Source: Desulfosporosinus orientis DSM 765
GTDB taxonomy: Bacteria > Bacillota > Desulfitobacteriia > Desulfitobacteriales > Desulfitobacteriaceae
Assembly: GCF_000235605.1 (NCBI RefSeq)
Contig: NC_016584.1
Location: forward strand, 3,826,001 to 3,890,000
Length of the DNA: 64,000 bases
Direction of reading: 5' to 3'
In this document: in pieces, positions 52,585 to 60,934 of the stretch
Position numbering within the stretch: position 1 is the stretch's first letter
How the letters are laid out: each line of letters opens with the position of its first letter
Program-made: the position numbers and the translations under genes
The notes under the pieces: generated by a model
What the model was told of the DNA's origin: nothing
The model's database searches: none
The model's input: only the letters and a program-made list of their open reading frames with translations

Positions 52585-54567
52585 TTATGATGAACGAATG
52601 GAGGAATCCGGCTGATTGCCGGCCTGACCTTCCTCTGCACCGCATGGATTGGGAAACGCGGCCATCAGGGTGAAAACCTTCCCGCTGTGTTCTGTTTTAA
52701 CGAATCCCCCGCAGACTTCCACAACCTTTTTGATATTCTGCAGGCCTATTCCGTGGAATTCTCCGTTTTTGGTTGAAAGATAGCCCCCGTCTTGGATGTT
52801 CAGGCAACCGTTATAGGAATTTTCGATTTTCAAAAGCAGTTGGTCGTTGATGGTTCGCGCCTCCGCCGATAGGAACCGCGCATCCGGATTGTCCAGATTC
52901 CCGCACGCCTCGATTGCGTTTTCCAAGGCGTTGCCCAAAACGACACAAAGGTCGCTGTCGCTTATCGAAAGTTGTCTTGGGATGCTGCAGGCACAGTGAA
53001 ACGGAATGCCGCCTTCCTTTGCCTTTAAAGAATAATATCCTAAAATGGAGTTAGCCACGATATTTTCGCAAAATACCGGAAGCGGATCGGTTTCGGTTTT
53101 TTCTGCGTATTCGCTCAAAAAACGTTCCAATTCAGCATAGCGTCCCTCCTCAGTCAGCCTCCTGATCACGCCGACAAAATGGCGGAGATCGTGCTTGATC
53201 CCGCGGATCTCGTTTATCTGCCCGCTTAGGGTATCATAATAGTCCTTTTGCATGGCAATCTGGCTCTTGGCCAGCGCCAGCCGGGAAGAAGATACCGCCA
53301 AATCGTTGTACACGTCCGCGGTACGCAAGGCGTAAACCAAGCTGAGGATCATCAGGTAGGCCGAAAGCGAAACCAGCAGGGTCAGCGACAGATTGAGATA
53401 AATATTGCCGTTGATATAATAGCAGTCAATGATCAACCCGGAAATGGCCAGGATAACGCCCCAGAAAATCAGCATACCGAACTTTTTCAGCTGGTGCCGC
53501 CCGAAGTAAACCTTAAAAAAGGAATATAACTCCAAAGCAAAGGTGGAGACGGGCAGCGGAATCGTCAGATACTGATTGTATATCCCGTGCGGGATGAACA
53601 GATACATGAGGTAGATCGCGGTATAATAAAGGAGAAAAAACCATTTTTCCTTTCGGGAAAAAGCGATCCCGAATTGCTCCTGGACCAGAAAAATCAAAAG
53701 GAATTTAAGCACGAAGGTGGCAAAAAACATCAGCTCGTTGGTGGCTTCATAGGAGAGATTAAAAAATACACCCCTCTGCCAGACGCTGTAAAACTCCGTG
53801 GTCAGCATGATGCGCAAGAGCACGAAAAAGATCATCGCCGGAAGCCACGCGGAGCGTATTCCCTTTCGTAAAGACAGCGTGTATAAAATGATCAGAGCAA
53901 AAAAGGAAAACAGCACGGTCCCGAACAGAATAAACCGGATAGTGTCTCGAGCGCTGACTTCTTGTACGGCTCGGTCGTAATCCTTTAAAACAGGGGCCAT
54001 ATACAATCCGGAAAACCGAGTGCTCGCTGCCTCGATCACCACCTGGTGCGCCTCTCCCGCGGATAGCGTCACCGGGTAGAGTTTCGCCTGGGGAACCGTA
54101 AAGATTTTCGGCGTATCCTTTGATACCATACCGCTTTCCGCAGCTAATACGCCATCGATGAAGACGCGGTACGCGCCGCCGAAATCCGGCAGGTAGACAG
54201 TGAGGGGACGGGGATAGTCAATCCCTTGCAGCGTAAGCCGATAGCTTGCGAACCCGCCCGCGGGCAGCCGGTTTCCGTCAATTTTGTACCTCGACCAATA
54301 ATCCGGCACCCTGATAAGAAAATCCGACTTGACATCCTGCTGCGGTTCGGAGACAATCAGGCGGTTCCAATAAAATTCCCACTTTCCGTCCAGAATGATT
54401 GTCCGGACAGGGGAAAGCCGCGTTAGATTGATGCTTCCGCCTGCCGCTGTCGGAGCGCCGGTCAGGTTATGGTAAAACAGGGTATATATAACCGGCAGAT
54501 GGCTAAATAGGATCGCGAAGATCAGCCCCGAGATCAGATAGGCTTTCGTATGCTTTGATTCCTTCAT
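52585..54567 (-). CDS. 7TM-DISM sensor histidine kinase of the GHKL (AgrC/LytS-like) type
   Basis: About 660 residues from ATG 54567, overlapping the regulator stop as ATGA. Membrane segment, then an extracellular jelly-roll sensor (LDGKWEFYWNRL, PDFGGAYRVFIDGV), seven membrane segments, a helix with the likely phospho-acceptor (IRGIKHDLRHF), and a GHKL ATPase (GNALENAIEAC, FHGIGLQNIKKVV). The kinase partner is the LytTR regulator directly upstream. Such pairs often respond to peptides or carbohydrates. Here it lies between the exporter genes and the precursor genes. Confidence 0.93.
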   Translation of the reverse strand: MKESKHTKAYLISGLIFAILFSHLPVIYTLFYHNLTGAPTAAGGSINLTRLSPVRTIILDGKWEFYWNRLIVSEPQQDVKSDFLIRVPDYWSRYKIDGNRLPAGGFASYRLTLQGIDYPRPLTVYLPDFGGAYRVFIDGVLAAESGMVSKDTPKIFTVPQAKLYPVTLSAGEAHQVVIEAASTRFSGLYMAPVLKDYDRAVQEVSARDTIRFILFGTVLFSFFALIILYTLSLRKGIRSAWLPAMIFFVLLRIMLTTEFYSVWQRGVFFNLSYEATNELMFFATFVLKFLLIFLVQEQFGIAFSRKEKWFFLLYYTAIYLMYLFIPHGIYNQYLTIPLPVSTFALELYSFFKVYFGRHQLKKFGMLIFWGVILAISGLIIDCYYINGNIYLNLSLTLLVSLSAYLMILSLVYALRTADVYNDLAVSSSRLALAKSQIAMQKDYYDTLSGQINEIRGIKHDLRHFVGVIRRLTEEGRYAELERFLSEYAEKTETDPLPVFCENIVANSILGYYSLKAKEGGIPFHCACSIPRQLSISDSDLCVVLGNALENAIEACGNLDNPDARFLSAEARTINDQLLLKIENSYNGCLNIQDGGYLSTKNGEFHGIGLQNIKKVVEVCGGFVKTEHSGKVFTLMAAFPNPCGAEEGQAGNQPDSSIRSS

Positions 54568-55292
54568 CCCCATTGTCCTCTGCCCATATGAGAAAATAAG
54601 GATGCGTAATATTGATCTTTGGCATGTTTCAAATGCTTTTTGGAAATACCGATCACAACCTGTCCGACACGGAAGTGATTTTCCCCCAATTCCGTGACGT
54701 AGAAAGTATTGACGATAAAGCTCTGGTGGCAACGGATGAAGGACTGCTCAGGCAACTCTTTGGCAATCCCGTCCAGTTTTCCGTAGCACTGCAAGGTGCT
54801 TCCGTCTGCCAGATGAAACAAGATGAGTTTGTCGCGGCTTTCTATATAGAGGATATCGCGGCAGTCCACGCTGTACACGGTCGATTTGTAGCTGAAGCGG
54901 ATTTTATGGCTGCGTTCCCTGCAGATCTCATCGATGGCGCGATCCAGCACACGATACAATCGTTCCCTGTCGAATGGCTTCAGAAGATAATTGAAGGCGA
55001 ATACCTCATACGCCTGCGGATAATGCTCTTTGCTCGACGAAATGAAAATGATTTTGAGATCCTTTCTCTCGACGCGTAGTCTCTGCGCCGTCTTTACGCC
55101 GTTGATTCCCGGCATATAGATATCCAAAAAAAGGATGTCGGCGAAGAGGCTGGAATCTCGGAATTCATCGATCAGCGTTTCTCCGTTTGTATAGGTGATA
55201 ATCTCAAAAGAAGGGTCGTATGTATAAAGAGCACTTGACAACAACTCGATATCCTCCACTGTGTCATCGCAAATGGCAATTTTAATCGGCAT
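54564..55292 (-). CDS. LytTR-family response regulator
   Basis: 242 residues from ATG 55292 with GGGAGG 8 bases upstream; the frame is open to 55358. The receiver has ICDDTVED, the phospho-acceptor in LFLDIYMPG and the conserved lysine in NYLLKPF. The C-terminal LytTR DNA-binding domain has IRFSYKSTVYSV, DILYIESRDK and FIRCHQSFIVN. It forms an operon with the following kinase. It could regulate the peptide, exporter or lipoprotein genes nearby. Its target sites are not identified. Confidence 0.95.
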   Translation of the reverse strand: MPIKIAICDDTVEDIELLSSALYTYDPSFEIITYTNGETLIDEFRDSSLFADILFLDIYMPGINGVKTAQRLRVERKDLKIIFISSSKEHYPQAYEVFAFNYLLKPFDRERLYRVLDRAIDEICRERSHKIRFSYKSTVYSVDCRDILYIESRDKLILFHLADGSTLQCYGKLDGIAKELPEQSFIRCHQSFIVNTFYVTELGENHFRVGQVVIGISKKHLKHAKDQYYASLFSHMGRGQWG

Positions 55293-55475
55293 AAAACCAC
55301 CTCCCTGCAAAGTAAAAAATTCCATTCCCCAGTACTTTTTAAAGCTGCTGTTTTTCATTTCCGTTGTTCTTTGGCAATCCTGATGGAAACTGCCGGCATT
55401 TCAAATTTGCTGCGGCGTTTATTCTCGTGCATAACTTCACATAAATTACCATATTCTCCGTCAGTTGCCAAGGTA

Positions 55476-56234
55476 TTAACATCCATCACTCCTAATCAAT
55501 AAAATTAACAGAGATAACATGGAAATTCCACCCACAGCAGCCATTAAAGGAAAGGCAGACATCTTCATTCCTAAACTGATCATCCAAAGCAAAACTAATT
55601 CACTCAGTACAACTGCCGACAGCAACAAGTATTCTATAGGGAAATCTGACTTTCCCATCCCTTTTTTAGGGCATCTTTCCGGTAACGTAATTTTCAGAGT
55701 GCTTTCCTCAGAGGTAAGAACAATAAAAACCGGCAAACCAATAAGAATTGAAAACCCTAAATCGTTAAAGAAAATAATCCAAAAAACAGACGGAATCCAC
55801 ATACCAAACAGTACATCCAAACCACAGGCAATGATTATGGCGGTAGCAAGGGCGGCCAGAGCAGCAATTAAAATGAATTTGACAATATTTTTAGAGCTTT
55901 TTACATTAGGAGTTTCCCTCTTCTTTGTGATATGCCAAAGCTTATAAGGCAGATAAGCAGCTATGAAATTACCAATGAAGCCAAGCGCAGAAGCTTGGGA
56001 AAAGGTTCCGAAACCATCGGCAATCAGGTTGCCCAGAGCACAGCCCCATGCTCCGGCAGGTCCAAGCAAGAGTCCTGCTACAATCGGTACTGCATTGACA
56101 GGGCGTACCTCGGTAAGGCCTTTGATAAGTACCATAACCTTAAAGGGTACAGCCATCCCGATAAATATTAAGGCACATATAACGATTTGCAGTAATTTCT
56201 CTTTGGACTTAAAAGGTGAAAAGATCTCCTTCAT
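55476..56234 (-). CDS. Membrane protein resembling ECF/QueT-type S components
   Basis: About 252 residues from ATG 56234 with GGAGG 5 bases upstream, one base after the EamA stop. Six or more membrane segments. The motif VRPVNAVPIVAGLLLGPAG with GNLIADGFGT and GFIGNFIAAYLPYKLW resembles substrate-binding subunits of vitamin-type ECF transporters or QueT-like proteins. No A or T energising subunits are nearby. The substrate is unknown and the family call is tentative. Confidence 0.6.
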   Translation of the reverse strand: MKEIFSPFKSKEKLLQIVICALIFIGMAVPFKVMVLIKGLTEVRPVNAVPIVAGLLLGPAGAWGCALGNLIADGFGTFSQASALGFIGNFIAAYLPYKLWHITKKRETPNVKSSKNIVKFILIAALAALATAIIIACGLDVLFGMWIPSVFWIIFFNDLGFSILIGLPVFIVLTSEESTLKITLPERCPKKGMGKSDFPIEYLLLSAVVLSELVLLWMISLGMKMSAFPLMAAVGGISMLSLLILLIRSDGC

Positions 56235-56235
56235 G

Positions 56236-57165
56236 TCAGCCTCCATGAGTTGAATTAGCCAAAGGTATCCCTTGATCAAGCCTTTTTCTTCTATTTAGAA
56301 AGTTTGTACCTGCAAAAATGGCACCCACAATAATGAATACAGCACCAACCATTTTTCCATTTGTCAAGACTTCTGTCTGCCCAAAAGAGTTTGGAATAAG
56401 TAAAGCCAACCCCAGGGTTACTACCGGCTCTGTAGAGGAAATAACGGTCACGGCAATAGGGGAAGCATATTTCTGAGAATACATAAGCATGATATAAGCG
56501 TAAGCCTTAGCAAAAAAAGCTAAAAGAAAAATATTGGCAAGAATTTCATTGGTATACGTCAACGTTAAAAAGGTTTTTGGTTCCTCAATGAACCACAAAA
56601 CAAAGCCGATAATTGCCGTAAAAAACATCTGCCCGATCCCCAGCAGCAGGGGATCACTCTTTTTAGTAAAACTGTCAACGATTATTATATATACGGCCAT
56701 AAAAAAGCAGGCAGCCGCCATCGCAAGAACACCATAATCAAGGGAAGCTCCTAGTTTTATACCGCTGGTGAAAACAAGCCCGGTTAAAATGAGCGTAATG
56801 CCCACTAAATTGTTTCGGCTGGGTCTTTGCTTAAATAAAAGCAACAAAAGGGGTACAAATACAATAGTTAAGGAGGAAATGAAACTGGCCGTAGAAGCCG
56901 GTATCCGAGTAATGCCTATCCTTTCAAAAATCAGATTAACGCAGATAATAGCTGCAATGACCAGGCTTCTTTGCAGGGTCTTCAGATCAAACTCTTTCAG
57001 TTTTTTAAAAAACACAATGCCCACGATGATGCTGGCAACGCCTGTCGTCATTGTCAAATAGGCAAAAGGTGACATAGAAGCGGGGATATTCTTGCTAAAG
57101 ATATAAGATGAGGCCCAGCAAAGAGTGATGGAGAATAAAATAATATTTGACTCAGTACGTGTCAT
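56236..57165 (-). CDS. EamA-family (DMT) transporter
   Basis: 309 residues, starting at ATG 57165, which overlaps the lipoprotein stop. About ten membrane segments in two EamA repeats (FSITLCWASSYIFSKNIP; SSTEPVVTLGLALLIPNSFG). Members move metabolites or amino acids, often outwards. The substrate is not predictable. A broken relative lies at 51344, behind the second lipoprotein copy. Confidence 0.9.
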   Translation of the reverse strand: MTRTESNIILFSITLCWASSYIFSKNIPASMSPFAYLTMTTGVASIIVGIVFFKKLKEFDLKTLQRSLVIAAIICVNLIFERIGITRIPASTASFISSLTIVFVPLLLLLFKQRPSRNNLVGITLILTGLVFTSGIKLGASLDYGVLAMAAACFFMAVYIIIVDSFTKKSDPLLLGIGQMFFTAIIGFVLWFIEEPKTFLTLTYTNEILANIFLLAFFAKAYAYIMLMYSQKYASPIAVTVISSTEPVVTLGLALLIPNSFGQTEVLTNGKMVGAVFIIVGAIFAGTNFLNRRKRLDQGIPLANSTHGG

Positions 57166-57596
57166 TGCTTTACACCCTCATAAAATTCGTCATTGACCGT
57201 TTGTTTTTCTATAAGTATTGATTTTTGATTGAGTTTTTTCAGCACCTCATCCATGATGGCTTTCATTTGCTGGTCGGTGACAGAGTAAAACTCAAATACA
57301 AGACTGTTCTCATGAACTAATATACCTTTATCATCCTTATACGCGCCCTTAGCGTAAAGTTCCGTAAATCCATCCACGTATTTTAAGGCGATATCACTTA
57401 CCTCCTTCTCAGCTTCCTCATAAGAAATAAGCTGTGTGTACTTATCCTTGTCATTTAAGCCAATATACATGGTGTATTTAGTAGTCTGATTTGCCTGTGG
57501 CTCTTGTTGCGCTGCACAGCCGGAAAGAAAAAAACACAACCCAATGACAATGACCCCAACAACTGAAACAAATACTTTTTTCACAATTTTAAACAT
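57162..57596 (-). CDS. DUF3574-like lipoprotein, copy 1
   Basis: 144 residues. A signal peptide with lipobox (GLCFFLSGC) is followed by TKYTMYIGLNDKDKYTQLIS and VDGFTELYAKGAYKDDKG, as in the paralogue at 51651. The ribosome site AGGGG lies right at the ATG, so the start may be slightly downstream. It sits between the binding protein and the EamA gene. Function unknown. Confidence 0.8.
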   Translation of the reverse strand: MFKIVKKVFVSVVGVIVIGLCFFLSGCAAQQEPQANQTTKYTMYIGLNDKDKYTQLISYEEAEKEVSDIALKYVDGFTELYAKGAYKDDKGILVHENSLVFEFYSVTDQQMKAIMDEVLKKLNQKSILIEKQTVNDEFYEGVKQ

Positions 57597-57607
57597 CCCC
57601 TATTCAT

Positions 57608-58726
57608 TCACTGAAACCTGCCGTCCCTGCAGATTAATATCGGCAGTTTTTTCACATCCGTTATCATTGCTCCGCCTTTAGTAAAGGCAATATTCCTTCC
57701 TATGCCCTGATAGCCCTTCTGATTATGCAGTGCTGCAGCAATTTTTGCCGGATCATTTGTATCCAGCTTTACGGCTGTGTCCACGACAAGGCGCAGCATG
57801 TCATAACCCTGTACAGCCCATATATCGGCCTCTTTGCCGTATTTTTTCCTATATCGCTCTTTAAACTCTTTCAGTTTTTGGCTGTCTTCAATAACCAAAG
57901 TCGATGGCACAGCCATTCCCTCAGCAATTGCCTTGTTCTCCGCAAGCGCATTAGCACTGTCGAAAATAGGCTCTCCTATAACGGCTATCTTCGCATCTCT
58001 GCTGCGAAGCATTTTCAGCACTTCAAAGGCACGGTCAAGACCATACTGAGAAATAACCACACAATCCACATTCAAGGCCTGCCAGCGGCTGTAGATGTTG
58101 TCAAACTCATTTTTCGAAGCAATGGACGGTACATAATCCACGACTTTTGTCCCAGTATTTAACAGGTCAAGTTCAAATGCTGTAACAAGTTCTTCCTGGG
58201 ACTGATTGCCGTTGTGATAAATGGCAATTCGTTTGTAACCTTTTTTAACAGCATACTCTGCCATTGCCTTGCCTAAGTCGGAAAAGGCCGGGATACCATT
58301 TAGGACATAGGGATTGTCTTTGGTAAAAAGGCTGTCGTAAGCTCCGTAGGGAAATAACACAAGCTTTCCATTTCCAGCCAGTATATCTGCTGTCGTTTTA
58401 GAGACATCAAAGTTTTGCAAATTAAATACTGCAGTTACAGTCTCATCTTCAGCTGCTTTTGTTGCCATTTCTACTCCGGTTTCGTATAAATCTTTATCAT
58501 CAATAACCGAAGTTATGATCTTGAACCCCTTGCCGGAATACTCGGTGTTTGCCTCCTCCACAGCCAACTGCACGCCATTATAAAACGCTCCATCGGCTTT
58601 CAGCCAAGCTGCGTCGGCTAATACCGGAATATTAAGCTCACGTTCACTGCTTTTTTCCTTCTGACTGCATGATGTCGACATAAAAATCAATACCACTAAT
58701 AAACAGATGTTCAACAGCTTTTTCAT
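57608..58726 (-). CDS. Type 1 periplasmic-binding-fold lipoprotein (branched-chain amino-acid type)
   Basis: 372 residues, starting at ATG 58726 behind AAGGAGG. A lipobox (IFMSTSC) predicts anchoring. The body (GAFYNGVQLAVEEANTEYSG, DDKDLYETGVEMATKAAED, YKRIAIYHNGNQS, WAVQGYDMLRLVVDTAVKLD) matches Peripla_BP_6 proteins. No Liv-type permease is adjacent, so it could serve as a ligand sensor or scavenger. It lies 19 bases after the NHLM ABC gene and is probably in that operon. Confidence 0.88.
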   Translation of the reverse strand: MKKLLNICLLVVLIFMSTSCSQKEKSSERELNIPVLADAAWLKADGAFYNGVQLAVEEANTEYSGKGFKIITSVIDDKDLYETGVEMATKAAEDETVTAVFNLQNFDVSKTTADILAGNGKLVLFPYGAYDSLFTKDNPYVLNGIPAFSDLGKAMAEYAVKKGYKRIAIYHNGNQSQEELVTAFELDLLNTGTKVVDYVPSIASKNEFDNIYSRWQALNVDCVVISQYGLDRAFEVLKMLRSRDAKIAVIGEPIFDSANALAENKAIAEGMAVPSTLVIEDSQKLKEFKERYRKKYGKEADIWAVQGYDMLRLVVDTAVKLDTNDPAKIAAALHNQKGYQGIGRNIAFTKGGAMITDVKKLPILICRDGRFQ

Positions 58727-58745
58727 AGTGGCCTCCTTCTCTTAG

Positions 58746-60917
58746 CTAGCTGATCTGTCTTTGGGCAAACTCATAAAACAAACCCTTTCTCTCCATGAGC
58801 TCCTCAAAGCTGCCCTCTTCTGCAATTTTACCTTTGTTCATTACAATGATCCGGTCACAATTTTTAACGGTTGAAAGACGATGAGCTATGACAATTCTGG
58901 TACACCCAAGCTGATCCAGGCTATCGGCAACATGTTTTTGAGTAATGTTGTCAAGAGCGCTGGTCGCCTCGTCAAAAAACAGGATTTTAGGGTTAGATAC
59001 AAGCGCCCTGGCAATGAGGATTCTCTGCCGCTGTCCGCCTGATATGCCGCCGCTGCCCTCGCTGATCAAGGTATGCATACCCATAGGCATAGCCTTGATC
59101 TCATCCTCCAGGCCTGCCATACGAGCTGCCTTCCATGCATCGTCAAGGGTACTCCAAGGCGCAGTAATAATAATATTGGAAAATATATTCTCGGTAAACA
59201 GCTTGCCGTTTTGTAAGGCCACACCAATACATTGACGCACAGAACGTACGTCAAGGGTTTCCAAATCATACCCATCAAAATACACTGCACCCTCCTCAGG
59301 CTTTTCAAAGCCCAGCAATAAGCGCATGAGAGTCGATTTACCACAGCCGCTTTGGCCGACGACACCGATATATTCACCCGGCTTTACCTTCAAACTAAGA
59401 TTATCAAGGATAATGGGTCCGTCAGGACTGTAGCGAAAAGAAACATTGGATACTTCCATAGTACCAGAAAGGGAGGTAACGCTCTTCTTGTTTTCATCTA
59501 TTTCCGGTATCGCCTCAAAGATAGGCTTCACCATTTGTAAAAGCGGCTTGATGTTGGCAATAGTCAGAACGATGCCGGCTAACGACATGATTGCTCCGCT
59601 GACAGCGCCATAAGCGGTGCTGAAGGCAATATAATCGGCGGGCGCTATTTTGGTCGTTCCTGCCACATAGTAAAGAAGTAACGTACCCCCTAACGTAAGG
59701 GCTCCTGAGATCGCCGTTTTAAGTTTTAAAAAAAGGGGCGGCGAAAAAGTAAATCGTGCTGTTTCTTTGTAATCGGCTGCCCACTTGGCAAAGGCACGCT
59801 TTTCAGCCCCCGCAAGCTTCACCTTTTGTACGCCGCTAAAAAGTCCAAAAACTAAACCATTTAATTTTGCGGACAGCTTCATCTGCTTGTCGTATAGTCT
59901 CTGCTGGAAAATTGCTGTCAGAATTGTAACCGCCAGCATAGCAAAAATAATCAATAGACCCGGCCGAACAAGCGTTGGAGCATAGTTAACCATTTGAAAA
60001 ATATATACAAAGGAAAAGAGTGCTGAAAGCAGTGTAGTCAGTACTGTATCCGAAAGCAATGAGCAGAGTTGATTTATACTCATAGCCCGAGAACTCAACT
60101 CTCCTGCCGAAAAATCCTTAAAAAATCCTGCGGGCAGGGAAAATATCCTTGCCATAGCTGCACTTTGCACAGACAGGTTAATCTTATCCCGCAGCCGCAT
60201 TAAAACAAGGCTCCGGGTTATGCCAAACAAAGAGGACCCCACAGCCGCTCCTGCCAACAGAGCTGCTACAGGCAGCACATCGCTTTTAGTACCGCTCGGA
60301 ATCACACTATCGAAAATTTGTTTGTTCATATACGGTGTGAAAAGTCCCAATAAACTAACGAGCAGACTGGCCCCAAATACTAAAGCAAAATCTGAAGAGG
60401 CCACTGAGTGCAAAAAAAAGCGCACTAAATCCAAGACGTTAAGTTTTTTAGCAGGCAAGGCAGGATAAAAGCAATAGGCCTCACTATTCAGTTTTGGTGC
60501 AGTTTTTCTATTAACCTTTACCCGTTTCCCTAACTCCGCATCAAAGAACACATAGCCCGAAGGAAAGGTCGGCAGGATAGCCACCACATCCTCAGCTTTA
60601 GTACTTCCCAGCAAAGGACCGGCAGTATTTTTCCACCACTTTCCAGTCAATTCCACCCGCCTTCGCATCACTCCGGATGGACGAAGCATATATTCGAGGC
60701 GAGCGTTCATATCATCTATTTCCTCTGGTACCTGCGGAACCTTCACACCAAGAGAAGACAGAATCTCTTCAATTGCACCCTGCACAGCCTTCTTTTTTTC
60801 TTCAGGTGAAGACTTTTCTTTGCTATAGCCAACGATCGAGGCCAGGTCTGAAAAGGCTTTTTCCATTGCCTGATGATCATTTTCTAAACGTTTTTGAAAT
60901 TGTTCACTAAAAGCCAC
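58746..60917 (-). CDS. NHLM-type peptide export ABC transporter (second, without peptidase)
   Basis: About 723 residues. GTG 60917 with AGGAGG 8 bases upstream is preferred over GTG 60926. An N-terminal region of about 150 residues precedes six membrane segments and an ATPase (Walker A GQSGCGKST, signature ISGGQRQR, Walker B ILFFDEATSALD). In NHLM systems this subunit accompanies the C39-containing transporter and the HlyD protein, as here. It acts in the cell membrane, exporting peptides made with NHLP or Nif11-type leaders. Confidence 0.93.
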   Translation of the reverse strand: MAFSEQFQKRLENDHQAMEKAFSDLASIVGYSKEKSSPEEKKKAVQGAIEEILSSLGVKVPQVPEEIDDMNARLEYMLRPSGVMRRRVELTGKWWKNTAGPLLGSTKAEDVVAILPTFPSGYVFFDAELGKRVKVNRKTAPKLNSEAYCFYPALPAKKLNVLDLVRFFLHSVASSDFALVFGASLLVSLLGLFTPYMNKQIFDSVIPSGTKSDVLPVAALLAGAAVGSSLFGITRSLVLMRLRDKINLSVQSAAMARIFSLPAGFFKDFSAGELSSRAMSINQLCSLLSDTVLTTLLSALFSFVYIFQMVNYAPTLVRPGLLIIFAMLAVTILTAIFQQRLYDKQMKLSAKLNGLVFGLFSGVQKVKLAGAEKRAFAKWAADYKETARFTFSPPLFLKLKTAISGALTLGGTLLLYYVAGTTKIAPADYIAFSTAYGAVSGAIMSLAGIVLTIANIKPLLQMVKPIFEAIPEIDENKKSVTSLSGTMEVSNVSFRYSPDGPIILDNLSLKVKPGEYIGVVGQSGCGKSTLMRLLLGFEKPEEGAVYFDGYDLETLDVRSVRQCIGVALQNGKLFTENIFSNIIITAPWSTLDDAWKAARMAGLEDEIKAMPMGMHTLISEGSGGISGGQRQRILIARALVSNPKILFFDEATSALDNITQKHVADSLDQLGCTRIVIAHRLSTVKNCDRIIVMNKGKIAEEGSFEELMERKGLFYEFAQRQIS

Positions 60918-60934
60918 TAGTTTCACCTCCTCAG

